Of a stretch of DNA of 64,000 nucleotides, positions 35,956-47,309 are shown piece by piece (within the stretch, counting starts at the first letter, position 1; each line of letters opens with the position of its first letter). The stretch covers positions 20,460,001 to 20,524,000 of the forward strand of contig CM060733.1 of assembly GCA_030704615.1 (NCBI GenBank), written 5' to 3'. The notes beneath the pieces were generated by a model that had not been told where the DNA came from, made no database searches, and worked only from the letters and a program-made list of their open reading frames with translations. The DNA is from Takakia lepidozioides. Lineage: Eukaryota; Streptophyta; Takakiopsida; Takakiales; Takakiaceae. The translations under genes and the position numbers were made by a program.

Positions 35956-36803
35956 TTCCCGGCGCTGGAGGAGCTGTTCAAGTGCCTGCACGAAGCTATG
36001 CTTGACGCTGCAGCAAACGCATCCATTGGCCAACTCTACCCAATCCTCCACCAGCGCCCCGCTTGCTCCATCATTGACCATAGCCTTCTCGATGCCTAGT
36101 TCATCGCCAAATTCATTCAGAATTACTGCAATCCTTGTGCCATGCTGCTCCTTGAGGATGTAATTCACCAACTGCCCTCTCCATTAGTGGAGATACATAG
36201 TGACGAAGGAAACATCAGCCCACCGATCCGACAAGTATACCTTCAGCACCAAATGACCAAATACAGACCGTAACCCGTCTCAAGTTTTTCCTTTCATTTC
36301 AAAATCCCAACAAAGCACGTAATCTTTGTCTTCGCGGGAATCCTCTCATGATCTACCGAAGATCTCATAAACAGGACCTACCCTGATAGCTTCCTAAGAT
36401 ACGTAGACATGTCGGAAATGGAAATTACATCGAGATTGAATTCAATATCTGTATCTGTTGTTCTCCCACATAGAAACTCCACTTGTTTGTGCAAATTTGC
36501 TTTAGCACCAGAGAGAACGGAATGTGTAAACTTCCTTTCCGCAGCTAGGCCCGCACAAGGACGGAGAGAGAGAGAGAGAGAGAGACATACGGTGGTTTTA
36601 CCAGCACCCAAGTAGCCTGTTATCATTGTGATGCCCACTGAATCTTCCTCTGTGCCTGTAGTGACCCTCCCTGCTTCCCCACTTCCATTATTTCTGATTT
36701 CTTCCTTCGAACCACCCTCAACTTGATGCTCAGCCGAGTCCGGACTCGGGAACTCAGAATATGTAGAAGGAACTAGGGGAATGGCCAGAGGAGCGTCGTC
36801 CAT
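32536..36803 (-). CDS. ZNG1: COG0523 CobW/ZNG1-type metal-chaperone GTPase, 9 exons
   Basis: G3E P-loop GTPase of the CBWD/ZNG1 family, which uses GTP hydrolysis to help load metal into client proteins (zinc into methionine aminopeptidase for ZNG1). Exons on the minus strand: 36803-36591, 36171-35954, 35312-35198, 34573-34484, 34178-34011, 33799-33677, 33428-33318, 33021-32940 and 32594-32536. All phases agree and give 392 residues, a normal length. Motifs: Walker [10 protein letters not shown] (63-71), the family metal motif GCVCCS (Cys 122, 124, 125), [11 protein letters not shown] and the guanine-specificity NKVD (218-221). The C-terminal CobW domain includes [10 protein letters not shown] and [14 protein letters not shown]. 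No transit peptide is obvious. The N-terminal PLAIPLVPS is reminiscent of the short N-terminal client-binding motif of animal ZNG1, but this is only suggestive. Introns 1 and 2 open with CT microsatellites. Confidence 0.93.
34725..34930 (+). repeat. Dispersed repeat copy 2, in a ZNG1-like intron
   Basis: Aligns with 61855-62030. Shared blocks are atgcttgtgtaa, ggatttc, aggatat, ggtaagtcatactaccggcg followed by tcagcccctgac, and caaactg with ggtcaatggcc and caaggctac. The block with aaggctacagcaaacaacatcttatgag also links it to 20395-20540. The element has no open frame or terminal repeats. A SINE or short MITE fragment is possible. Confidence 0.75.
35917..35952. repeat. (GA)n/(CT)n microsatellite beside a splice donor
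   Basis: A run of about 18 GA units. On the coding (minus) strand of the GTPase gene it is (CT)n beginning directly after the intron-2 donor GT at 35953-35952. Confidence 0.9.
36563..36586. repeat. (GA)n/(CT)n microsatellite beside a splice donor
   Basis: About ten GA units. On the coding strand this is (CT)n starting 4-5 bases after the intron-1 donor GTATGT of the GTPase gene, mirroring the arrangement in intron 2. Confidence 0.85.
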
Positions 36804-36897
36804 TGTGCGAGTGAATCAATTTCCGATCAACCTGATGCTCTCAATCCCGAAGATGACGTCTCTCCGGTTTCAACTCCTACAATTCATGTCTACAATA

Positions 36898-37271
36898 GAG
36901 TTATCCGTAAAGTGAGCCTGAGTTTGGTACCCTGTTTGGACCCGAGTTACGGGTTTCATCCTGAGTTTGAGTAAATCCGTAAAGTGCAGAAAACTGGGCA
37001 TGAAGTCAGAAAAGAGGGCACCAAATCATAAACTGGGGATGAGGGCAACCGCTGCTATGGCGCGAGCTCGTGAGCTCTGACTGCCTCCGCGTCGACGACT
37101 AACAAAACTAAGGAGACCAAACTCCTGCCACCCCCATTTTCCTAGTCCTGGCAGTTTGGTCCCGTGTTTTTTTCTAGTCGTACCGCTTGATCCTGAGTTT
37201 CGAGTTTCATACCGAGTTTTGGCCAAACTCGGGGTTCTCATGCCGAGTTTGGGACCCTTTACGGATAACTC
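36898..37271. mobile_element. TA-flanked MITE just upstream of the ZNG1-like gene
   Basis: The ends are perfect 15-bp inverted repeats GAGTTATCCGTAAAG, each flanked by TA (36896-36897 and 37272-37273). The TA duplication and 374-bp length fit a Tc1/mariner (Stowaway-like) MITE. Near both ends there are repeated gagtttgg and cgagttt motifs on either strand. It starts about 95 bp upstream of the GTPase start codon, so it probably forms part of that promoter or 5' UTR. Confidence 0.88.
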
Positions 37272-37273
37272 TA

Positions 37274-38419
37274 ATGTTGCGAGGTGTAAGACACAACCCA
37301 AGACAGGTGCGTTGAGAGACACAAGATCAAGAATGCCGAGCCAGCTTCACACAGTCGGCAGATTGGGAGAAGTTGCAGTGATCCTTAGATTGCTGGTAGG
37401 TACTCTTTATATACACACGATTCATCCATGTGGCGATGTTTCTTTTTCAAACAGAGTTTGCGCCAAAACAGTTCCCAGCAAAGACCCTGCAGCTATCTTG
37501 TCTGATTGTGAATGTATGTCAGGGAGGATGGTTTCACCTGTAGTAGAAGGGAGACAGTCTACATTTGGAGTCTTGCCTTGGCTCTCTTATGTCACAATGA
37601 CCACCTTCTGCTAGGCCCTGGAGACAGACTATCCACAATGTGCATTACAATCTTGTTCTAAAACTAAGATGCCAGCATTTTTTGAGAGTTACGCCAGGAA
37701 TGGAATGCCTTGATGAGTTCAAGTGTGTGTCTGAGGTGCATGAGCTGGGTTTAGAGTTTAGAGTTTAGTATTGCTGGGAACAGACTTAGAATTGCAACTC
37801 AAATGGAGTGGTTTTCTGTGATAACTTCTCATAGTAAGCCAGCCCTTGCCAACAACACAACTCTGCAGGGAAATTTCATGTAAGGTGGCTCTTGCCAGAC
37901 TAGTATACAGACTTGCAGGTGGGGGGAGTTCTACGCCATTATCAAGGAAAATTGTTTGAAGAATCTGCAAAATTGCAATCACCCTAGGTATAGATCAGTG
38001 CACCGCAAAGAATGGTTTCCTTTCCTAACCACATGGGTGGATATTAAAGAATCCAGCCCTTGCGTGAATTCCTTGAACAGAGATGACTCCCGTGATCTAA
38101 ACTGGTCATAATCAAGTCACATCACCTCACAGCTGCAACATGTTACAAGTTAGAATCACATTCCTGTACCAAGAACATGAGATGAGCGCTGCGCCATTAA
38201 TCCGACGCAGTTTGTTTTCACTTGTCACCAAGACCAGAAATAGATGGAATTATCAATGTCCTTCCCTTAGAATCGGTGATGGAAATGACTATATGCTGCC
38301 TTACCTGTACACTTTTGGCACAACGATCGTTGCTTACCTCACTTGGCACTCAGCTCTGTGACTGCAAACATGTACATGGGTCTCTCAAGGTCTACTATCG
38401 AACATGAAAGGCAAAAGGG
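37274..38419. other. Gene-poor interval
   Basis: About 1.1 kb between the MITE and the 3' end of the J-protein gene. Short open frames lack recognisable motifs and splice context. It should include the 3' UTR of the J-protein gene. Confidence 0.3.
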
Positions 38420-40534
38420 TCATGAACTAGATTGCAACCGAATGCACTTATAGGCCATAACCAAAATCGCTCCAGGGGGTAGAGGTATGACCTTCAGGAA
38501 ACCGCCCCCCAGCCAGAGCGCCAGAACAAGAATTGCTGCGGTGGTATCATAAGTTTTCCCAAACACACGAGTGGTCACTGTAAGGGCAACTGCGACCGCA
38601 AGACCCCTCTCTCCACCCATCAGCCATGCCACACCTGAGGCCACCCTGTAGCCTGTTGCCAAGTGGCGCCACAGCGCCAATGCAGTGACCAGCAGTGTCA
38701 ACGCAGTTTGAGCACCCAGAGCATGCCACGTAACTGAAACAACCCACAAAAAAAGCACTGCTTCTCTACTCACTCTGTACCACTCCACTGCCCAGTCTCT
38801 TTGGGCTCGTGATTGGCCCTTGGACGTTCTGCATTTGTAGTCCTCAGCAGAGTCCCCCTCTCTATATCTGAAAGCTGCTGTGTTGGCACCCCTGTAGCAA
38901 GCACTTTCATCATTACCTGTCCACATCCGATTGGAGTATTCCCATTCCCTGACATCACATGTGACTCGTCTGTATTGGTTCCTATTCTGATAACCCGCTC
39001 GGGGCTTCGCCTCTCTTTTCAAACGAACATCACGTCTTTGATAGACCTGTTTTCTCCTTGATGTACTAACTTCATCTCGCAACAAGGTGTCATACATCCT
39101 CCTGCTGTCCTCATCAGATAAAACCTGCTTGCAGACAGACAATCAGTCAGTGCCGGGCTTGAGCTTCAAACATGACAATGCCCCTATTTGGCATCAAACC
39201 AGAACAAGGTGAACCCATTTTCCATGAACCTCTCTGATCCATTCATAAGTCAGCATGAAGGGCTCACAGTGACTGCACCTCATAAGCAAGAAGAATGCTC
39301 TTGAATTTTTCATCAGCGTCCACGTCCTTGTTCACATCAGGGTGATACTGCACACACCAGTCTGCCACTGTTGTAAATCCAAATTTAGTCCCTGAATGGA
39401 GAAATAGAGAAGAAGGCATCTCACTGAAATTGAGATTGTTGAGGGACATGTTGTTTATCATTGTACATTTGACCTAACATACACTTAACATTGGAAGCAA
39501 ACCTGGCGGGCAAGCCGGCGGAATGCAGTCTTGATGGCAGTGGCTGTAGCATGGCGGCGGAGACCTAATACTCTGTAGTGGTCCTCTCTGGTGCTCCCAT
39601 CCTTTTCCCTCCCTGCTGCACACCTAACCCTAATTGCCTTTGATTTTGACCAAGTAGCCGATTCTCGGGGGCGCTTCTGTGCTCTGAATTGAACAAGTTG
39701 TGCTCCATATAATTCCCCAGCCCTTCTGACACTTAGATAGCTGCATTAAAAAAAACACGAGATTCTGCTGTGTGTTGAAAAGAGCATTTAGACGACAGTT
39801 TATTTTGTGAATATTAATGCAGCTGGCCCTGGTTACGTCTTCGACAAAAGCCAGCCAGAATCCTTCTGTCCCCACTGGCATTTCGCACTCAATCCTCGAC
39901 CGTTTTTCACTCAAGAATGGGCTAATCAGAGACAGATGAAGAACATGAACACTCTGAGATGCTACCTGTGATTCTTGCAAAAGCACATCCTCCTCCAAGT
40001 CCTTCAAGAACGCACTAGTTTACTTAAAATGTCCATAATCTCGATTCCTTTTTGCCTTGAACTATTTTGCCATGTAAGAGACCTGGGGAAGCAAGGGGCA
40101 TCTAGTAGTGGCTTCTTCCCGGAGTGTCACCGACCTGATATCACTTCAAGTCTGTGACGCTGTGTGTAACATTGTAACGGCTTCAAGCTCACCACTCCAT
40201 CCCAGTATCACGAATTTCACCAACAAAATCCTTTCCCCACATACACGCAATTCCAAACACTACCAACCTTGACAACAACATCTTCACGACCTGCAACTGG
40301 TGTACCGAAGAATATTTCACTGTACCTGTGGGTCCCTCGGAGCGCGACCTCTGTGGCCTTCGAGTGGAATCCATGGCAGGTCTGGCCTCTGCTTTGCTGC
40401 GACAAACAAGAGTGACAACTCAAACCTGGACTTGATGTAGAATCCCCACGACACCTGTAATCTTCAATCACCCAGGAGAAGGGCAGAGGCGATGATCTAG
40501 AAAGCTGGTGGTGATGGAAGGCTGCGACCCCCAT
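38420..40534 (-). CDS. J-domain (DnaJ-like) protein with C-terminal membrane segments, 4 exons
   Basis: J-domain co-chaperone predicted to stimulate an Hsp70 ATPase. Exons on the minus strand: 40534-40264, 39612-39503, 39347-39279 and 39124-38420. The phases agree and give 384 residues. The first ~90 residues are Ser/Arg/His-rich with few acids, like a plastid transit peptide. The J domain (about 100-166) reads DHYRVLGL, AFRRLARQ, then YHPDVNK with the essential HPD at 129-131, and ILLAYEVLSDEDSRRMYD. A basic Arg/Tyr-rich linker follows. The last ~115 residues are hydrophobic, with three or four membrane segments (about 271-302, 320-337, 345-360, 367-377), including ASGVAWLMGG and PLPPGAILVMAYK. 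This layout recalls the Arabidopsis chloroplast J-protein group around At5g59610, from memory. A broken copy of the middle exons lies at 63.3-64 kb. Confidence 0.88.
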
Positions 40535-41593
40535 ATCCCGCCCGATGCGTCACCTCTATCCTAGGAGGTCGAGCACAGTGCCAGGAATTTGGCTCCCAAT
40601 ACAGCACACTTCATCACATTTCCGCAATTTCCAACCCTAGTGGAAATTTCCGCTTGGACCTTTGGAGGCATATGTGGGGATGATTCTGAAAGGATCAACA
40701 AAAAGGTACTGACCAGATTTCAAGGTTGTAAGTTGCAACAGCTGAGAAAACCACAGGAAATGTGCCCTCCAGGACCTACAGCTCAAATTCATCTTTTGAG
40801 GGATAAGAAGCTTGCCCTGGTTCTGCTATTCACACTGAGGTATAGAGCTTCGATCTCCATGACAAGGAAGCAGGAGGCGGGTTGTACCAATTGCATGGTC
40901 CAGAGGTAGTAGACAGTCTGTGGTTCTACAGGAGATAAGGGTCAGAGCTGCATCTATTCCTCCGGAATTTTTCACTATTGAGAGAAAAGGCTGTCCATCA
41001 CAAGAAGTTGGTAAAATATAAAGAAACAAGTTGAGGTGTCCTGCATCAAGACAAGAACAAAGCCACCAACCATTTATTATGCCCTTGAAAGCACCAGTGG
41101 GTTCCCATGGGAACCTTATTTGGAGTTGTGTCATCAAGGTCAATGGCATCCCCTACTCCAGGCCTTCCTGCTCAGCTGAGGTGCAACAAGATTTGGAGTC
41201 TCATAGTATCCCACAGCACCTAAAAGTTTTCCAGTTTTGGATCAGACATGCAATTCAGACTCTGACTCTTACAGTTCGAATCCCCAGAAGGCTGCTCATA
41301 GAATTCTGCAATTGACGCTCTTCAGTACAGGGATCTATCTGCACAGACTCAACTTTTGGTGGGGAGATTTATTTCCAAGTACAGCACCTGACTAAGTTCG
41401 CTTTTTAGGTTCCAATAGATCAGCATATGTGCACCAACAATTTGGGGCATGGATGTACTATTTGTCTTGTGTGTCAGTGATTGAACCATGGATGTGGTCT
41501 AAAATGCAGCGGGAAAGCTTATATGTAAAACACATCACAAAGACGAAACCATACATGATTAGCATATCAAAACGTAATGTGACCAATTTCCTA
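40535..41593. other. Intergenic region between the J-protein and TOPORS-like genes
   Basis: Both flanking genes are on the minus strand, so this holds the J-protein promoter and the TOPORS-like 3' UTR. No conserved frame, RNA gene or repeat was recognised. Confidence 0.35.
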
Positions 41594-44500
41594 TCACCAA
41601 CACATCTGCCAGCGATCATATCTGCCTGACAAATCAATTTGACTGCCATCCACGTCTGCTCGCTGTTGTCTCTTGGACTCGTCAGATTTGTCATCACTTA
41701 GGCAACCCCGCCCATCAAAATGATGTCCACTACTTGATGACGGTTGCTCTCCCTCTATGCCCTTGCCCATAGTCATGAAACTCTTTGATTTGCGATGTCT
41801 ACTTAATAAGCTCCTTTCAGTCCTCCGGCTCGTGCTGGCCTCCCTGAACACATGGTTCGTCGCCATTACAGGAATAACAGAGTCTCTGTCAGCTTGCGTG
41901 TTGGCCTGCCCTTCTGCACTCCCTGCTGTCTGAAGTTTGGTTCCTTGATCTTGACATTTGTGGTCCTTCACATGTTGGTCAGAGGAAGCTCTCAGTTGAC
42001 TTGATGTGACATGACCTTGTCGTTGCCTTACACCTGCCCGAAGCTTGCGCCCTGACTCCTTGTGGAATTCATTTCTTTCATTGCTCGCTGGCACGTTGAC
42101 CTCATTGTACACGACAACACTGTCATAAGCATTCATTGTGAAGGGGCTGTCTGCAAAGCATCTGTTCGATTATAACCTGTGTCAGCTTAACTGAGAGGGA
42201 AGGTTTCAGAAAGTACATAAACATAAGAGAGACAGACCTGCAACTGGTCCAAGAGGTGTAGGTGATCAATGGCAGTTCTGCCACTATGGCTGCTAGTGCT
42301 CCAACTTACAAATAGCAGGAACACATACTAAATCCCCCAAACCCACAGCAATGCACAGCATGTGAATATTGCGCAAGGCAAGTCATAGGATTCCAGAAAC
42401 ACATTCATGCAAGTGCAAACAGAGAAAAAATTTGGCCAGACAAACCGGCAAATGTATACCTCAACTCGTGCCAGAATGTTGATGCCTTGTCTCCCAGAAA
42501 CCGCTCCAGGTCTTTTATACCCCTCTCGTCAACAACCTCCGCTGCATTCTCCACTTCGATATTTCCCCTGCTTGACTGACTGACGCACTCAGATTTTTCT
42601 TGTGAAGTATTGGTCAAGTGATCCATGAACCTGAACCAAAGGCTGAGCACAAAATGGACAAGAAGAGAAGGGTCTGGATCCCGCAGCAAAACCCGTAGCT
42701 CGCGGTGAATCCATGGCTTCAATCGCCGATCTGCTCTTGCCTTGGCATCTGGATCATGAAGTGTAGCCTGCATGTACTTAGGGCTTAAAATTATTTGTCT
42801 CACTTTCGCAGGGATATCATCTCTCTGTAGCAGGTTAGCCCTTGAACCCCCACAAATTGGCCAGAGAGACAACTGCATTTCTAGTCCAACATGGAAAAGA
42901 TGCAATGTAAGAGACAGTGTTCAAAGGACCAGCCTTGGAGGGAACTTACTTTGGTAGGAGCTGCCCGCCCTTTAATGTTGAAACGACGAGCTTTCAACCC
43001 CTTCTCATAAATGCTGGGGACAGTATGGAACACATGACCACATCAGTAGGATGCAAATGGAGACCAAACCCGGCCAGACAGTCTTGGTGTATCCCCTACT
43101 TCGATTATCCTACTCCTGTAACCGTCGCATGCAGGAATGGGGACTGAAAATGAAAAAGCAAGATGCACTAGAAGGTGCATTCATGAAAGTAGCCATCCAC
43201 AATCAGTGTTGCATGACTTTGCAACCAAATGCAGTATCTGCGGCCAAGTTCGAAAATGAAACAAACAACACTCCCTGCGACTTGTCCATAGCCAAAGCAT
43301 GATGTGCTGTCAAAAAGGGAGAACCTACAAATGTAATGTTATTGGGCATAGTGCTTTTCGGTATCTTATCAGCTATACCTTGATCGCCATCGCATCCTCA
43401 CAGCTTCCAGTTCCTCAACTCTCTCCCTATCAGTGCCCCGCCATGCATGTGATCCAAATGAGCGTTGTGTTGGAAAAGGGACCAGCCGTCCCAAAGCTTC
43501 TGGCCTGCTTTCATAGGCTGAATTCTGTAGCCTCAGCTGAAATGGCTGCCTCACTCTCCCCCTCCCTTGACCCCTGTAAGCAAAAAAAATCTGTGAGACA
43601 TGAAATGTATAGGTCTCTCACTAAGGCGTGTAGCATGGACAGCAAATACAGCCAATCATCTTCTTACACTGCCCTCAAGTCGGTTAGCTTCCTCTCCAGG
43701 TGCAAGGATTCTATAGAGTATTGTGACACAAACAAGATTGGGATGCCTGAGAATGTTATTTTCCCACCCATGAGACTGGATTGTCCATTAATCACCACTG
43801 CCTTCACAAGGTCAATACAAACCTTCAAATTTCAAGTGCCTTTTAATCCAAAATAGATTAAGGTCCCACACCAACTTCCAAGAATCTCATAGCCCATCAC
43901 TAGAAACCTGTCTGAGATTTCCATAGGTATTTGAGTACAAGCTTCTCACCAATTACCAAAAACTGAGATTTATAAGTACTAACCTTTGAAAACCTAGTCC
44001 CCATGGACGTGTTCTAGAATTTGTATGATTGGTGGCATTGTCTCGTGCAATGTCCTCCCTGGCCACAGGCGCTAATACTCTCTCCTCAAATTCCCCAGTG
44101 CCTTGTATATTGAAGAACCATCCACTGAATTCAGCTTTGCAGAGTGGACATACCCGACGCACTCTACTCCATTCTTCTATACAATGCCTACAAAACTTGT
44201 GCATACACCACCATAGAACCGCACCTCTTTCTTCCTTAATGTTCCCCAAGCAAATTGCGCACATGGATTCCTGACTCGAAGAGACGACTACGGCGTCGGA
44301 CTCAAACCCTGTCGGGAGTTTCCTCGACTCGGTATCTACATTACTGCGGAGCCTGTTTCGTTGTAAGTTCCGGGTTTTCTGGACATGTTGCCGAGTTTCC
44401 TCCAGATTGCACATAGATGATGACGTACACGTTGCCATACCACCACTCCGTATATTGTCCTCGGATTGAACCCCAACACAATCTACCTCTGGGTTTCCTT

Positions 44501-44771
44501 CCGCTCTGCTTTTAGATCCACATTTACTCTTCTTCATTGCACAAACCTCCGATGAAGGAAATTCAACATTGCCCCTTTTTCGCAACTGGCCACGAGGCCC
44601 ATTATCGGATTGGCCCACTCCAGTTTTTTGCCACTTTTCCTCTGCTGTCATCGAGGAACAAGCCGATGAAGTCACACCGGGCAGGTCAGAAGATGAAGAA
44701 AGACAAGCCCAGCAACGGGCGCTCGGCAGCCACACATGCTGTAATGCTTCCACTGCCATCTCGTGCACCAA
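41594..44771 (-). CDS. TOPORS-like RING-type E3 ubiquitin ligase, 5 exons
   Basis: Predicted nuclear E3 ligase of the TOPORS type. Exons on the minus strand: 44771-43984, 43573-43379, 43013-42950, 42824-42460 and 42146-41594. The phases agree and give 654 residues from the first ATG. Translation could instead begin at Met41 (44651), because the first 40 residues look unstructured. The C3HC4 RING occupies 171-212: CAICLGNIKEERG, then CMHKFCRHCIEEW and CPLCK. The TOPORS-specific C-terminal half follows, with SIYEKGLKARRF, RLKPWIHRELRVLLRDPDP and SPFTMNAYDSVVVYNEV. The tail is Ser/Arg/Asp-rich. Family members ubiquitinate (and in animals also SUMOylate) chromatin and repair proteins. The substrate here is unknown. 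Exon 4 begins at a TACAG acceptor after a weak pyrimidine tract but restores the frame exactly. Confidence 0.88.
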
Positions 44772-44830
44772 GCTTATCCAACACCCTGATCCTAGATTAT
44801 CATGAATCCCTGCAAAAGCCTCGCATATTC

Positions 44831-45215
44831 CGCAGTCACATCTGCAAGTAACCTAATTCTCATCACTGAAGACAAAATCGAGCTTCACATCATGAAATCC
44901 TATGCAGCTCATGCATCTGACTCCGCAGTGACATCTGCAAGTAACCTAATTCTCTTCACTGAAGACAAAGTCGAGCTTCAAATCATGAAATCCTATGCAG
45001 CTCATGCATCTGCCTTCGCAGTGACATCTGCAAGTAACCTAATTCTCATCACTGAAGACAAAATCGAGCTTCAAATCATGAAATCCTATGCAGCTCATGC
45101 ATCTGACTCCGCAGTGACATCTGCAAGTAACCTAATTCTCATCACTGAAGACAAAATCGAGCTTCAAACAACGAAATCCTGTGCAGCTCATGCATCTGAG
45201 TCCGCAGTGCAGTAG
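44831..45215 (+). repeat. Minisatellite: four 93-bp units upstream of the TOPORS-like gene
   Basis: Units start at 44831, 44924, 45017 and 45110, with a partial fifth from 45203. The period is exactly 93 bp (31 codons) and identity is very high. One plus-strand frame is open through the array (44802-45215), giving a repeated 31-residue segment containing SNLILITEDKIEL. It has no start context or homology I recognise, so I do not call it a gene. It lies about 60 bp upstream of the TOPORS-like start codon. Confidence 0.93.
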
Positions 45216-45640
45216 GATTTTTCGAAGGACCAGCAAAGGCCTGTGAACTGTGAACCCTCAACACAACACAGCACCAGTCGCTGGCATCAAAACCTTTGGC
45301 ATCAACCCATGTTCTCAGTGTCCCCCGAGTTCCCAGACCCTCAAACAAGGGAACGGCCTCTGGACAAAACTGACCTAATTTTTGAACTGAGGAACCCTAC
45401 AAATTTGTAAGATTACCTGCCAGCCTGGCAGGACCTCATAAGGGTACCTCGCCACGTGGACGAAAGTTATGGTTAAGGACGTACCCTATGTCAATTAGGT
45501 AAATATTTTAGGAACCGTTAGGCCGCTAGGGATTCCAGCCTGGAAGACTCCCTATCACCGGCTTGGAGATGGCCATGAATGCCAACCAGTGCAAGAGGTA
45601 GGTTGAGCCTTTTGAGGTAGAGACTAGAGACTTGTATGTA
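45216..45640. other. Short gene-free stretch
   Basis: No gene or repeat was recognised between the minisatellite and the left inverted repeat at 45641. Confidence 0.3.
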
Positions 45641-45845
45641 AATGGTCCTAATAATGCTCACTTTCAGCATGCACCTCACATTTTGCTTAACCTAATGGAA
45701 TTTCAGTTTTTCTTTTGCATGGGTCTTTTTTTCTTACAGTTGGCAACCCATACATATTTTTCATTATGTGAAATCTATAAAATTGAGAATAACCCATCAG
45801 GTTTTCATGCAATGGGTATGGGATCTCTAGAAACATAGAAAAATC

Positions 45846-45895
45846 CCTAATATTGCGCACTTGATTGCGCGCGCAATCAAATGCGCGATATTAGG
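45846..45895. repeat. 50-bp near-perfect palindrome
   Basis: Two 25-base arms, cctaatattgcgcacttgat followed by tgcgc and its near-complement, meet at a GCGCGC centre with no loop. About 23 of 25 positions pair. The outer ggtcctaata motif of the right arm (complement) matches the terminal repeat of the enclosing element, so this may be two element ends joined head to head. Confidence 0.85.
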
Positions 45896-46123
45896 ACCAA
45901 ACACATTTTCTTTTCTTCAGTTTATGATCATTGATCCCGGAATGAGATACATTGCTACAACCAACAATGTATGAAATCTCTTGACTTGGAACCAAACATC
46001 CAAAGGCCAATAAGTATTTGTACTTCATAAGACACAAAGGACAATGTCAAGCCTCTCTGGCTCTCTCTCCAGTTGGCACTAGTGGGTTCAAACCCCACAC
46101 TTGGCTCCACAAGGGACTATACC

Positions 46124-46550
46124 CACTGCAGGAAAAAAAAAAAAAGGTGTCCGACGCCGCAGCCACGCCGCGGCGTCGTAAAACAGCCCTTTTCGGGCGG
46201 GAAAAAAAACCAAATTTGCGACGTCCGGGCGTCGCAAGGGCGTCCCCAAAAAAACGTCGCAAATTTGTGACAAATGGGGTCGCAAATATGCAAAACCGCG
46301 ATTTAAATTAAAAAATTAAAAAAAATTCCGACGTCGGGGCGTCGCAAGAAAAAAAAATCCGTCGCAATGAGGGCCCTCTTTCCCCCTTCATGCCACCTTA
46401 CGACGGTTGGGCGTCGTAATGATGTTGCAGCGGGGGATTGCGACGGCGGGACGTCGCAAAGAAACGCCGCGGGCTCGGCGTCGCGGGCTCGGCGCCGCGC
46501 GGCTGGCGTCGCCCCCCCCCCCCCCCCCCCCGCCCCCATTTGCTGTAGTG
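46124..46550. mobile_element. CACTA-like miniature element (427 bp)
   Basis: The left end begins CACTGCAGGAAAA and the right end is the complement of CACTACAGCAAATGG. Both fit the CACTA/EnSpm terminal consensus. Flanking 3-bp direct repeats ACC (46121-46123 and 46551-46553) match the family's 3-bp duplication. Subterminal regions carry many copies of GACGTCGGGGCGTCGCAA-like motifs in both orientations, as CACTA subterminal repeats do. An 18-20 base C run lies near the right end. It has no coding capacity. Confidence 0.85.
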
Positions 46551-46875
46551 ACCATCATGGTAAAAGTCACAACTAAAATTGCAGGATAGCCAATGGCTGC
46601 ATTCTCACTATAGCTGACAGGAGAAACAAAGGAGCACCGCAGATACAACCTATCTCGCTATGCCTTAAATCTTATTTTTGGAAAGAAATTGAAAGTGTAA
46701 GCAGATCCCCAGAATATCCAGTTCATGTTGTCTTTCCAGCTTCACAGCTCAGGTTTGGAGACATAATCAAACCCCCTCAAAATCCACTTTTTGGAACAAA
46801 GGCTGTTGTTTTCACAATGACTTCATTTGCAATGTGAGGACTCTCGTACAGCTTTACTTTTGCGCATGAAACGGC

Positions 46876-47295
46876 TTACACAGAAATAACAATGAAGGTG
46901 AGAATAATCAATAAGACAACCAGAAAGACAATCGTCATCACGTCCCTTCTATCCAGCCTTCTTCATCACGATAGCCAACCTTTGGTAAATGGATCACAAG
47001 TAGGTCCAATCAGCTCCCATTTCACAAACAAGAGAGACAACCATGACCATATCACATGGAGACAACATCCTACTCTGCTGGTCAGGGGAGAGGACGGATG
47101 GAAGAAAGAGACCCATAACTACGTGAGTTTGAGAGTCCAGTTATGATTGTCTACTAGGCTGGCAACCCAATCAAACAACCGAGTAGGCAATGGTGAGAAA
47201 GCACCTGTCCAGACAACTCCTCGTGATTGATGAGTCCGACACCACCCAAGCGCTCCACGCTAGCACTCAGCTCATCCAGATCCTCATCTTGTTTC
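46876..47295 (-). pseudogene. SYP61-like SNARE (syntaxin) gene remnant
   Basis: A minus-strand exon-like block at 47295-47205, bounded by an AG acceptor and a GT donor, encodes KQDEDLDELSASVERLGG and VGLINHEELSGQ. This is the conserved start of the Qc-SNARE motif of plant SYP61-type syntaxins (trans-Golgi fusion). Further down, MKKAG followed by a stop, then in another frame a hydrophobic anchor MTIVFLVVLLIILTF ending in a stop codon (46938-46876), matches the C-terminal membrane anchor. The middle of the SNARE helix is missing or unrecognisable, so the locus is broken. The N-terminal half was not found nearby. It lies inside the inverted-repeat-bounded interval 45641-51590, so it may be a captured gene fragment. 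Confidence 0.6.
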
Positions 47296-47309
47296 CTACA
47301 ACCACACAT

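Noticed and set aside
44802-45215. 137-codon repeat protein gene on the plus strand
   Set aside because: The frame exists only because the minisatellite period is 93 bp. There is no homology, promoter evidence or conserved start, so it is kept only as a repeat.
44831-45215. CRISPR-like array
   Set aside because: The 93-bp units are contiguous and near identical throughout, with no alternation of repeat and unique spacer, and this is a nuclear plant genome.
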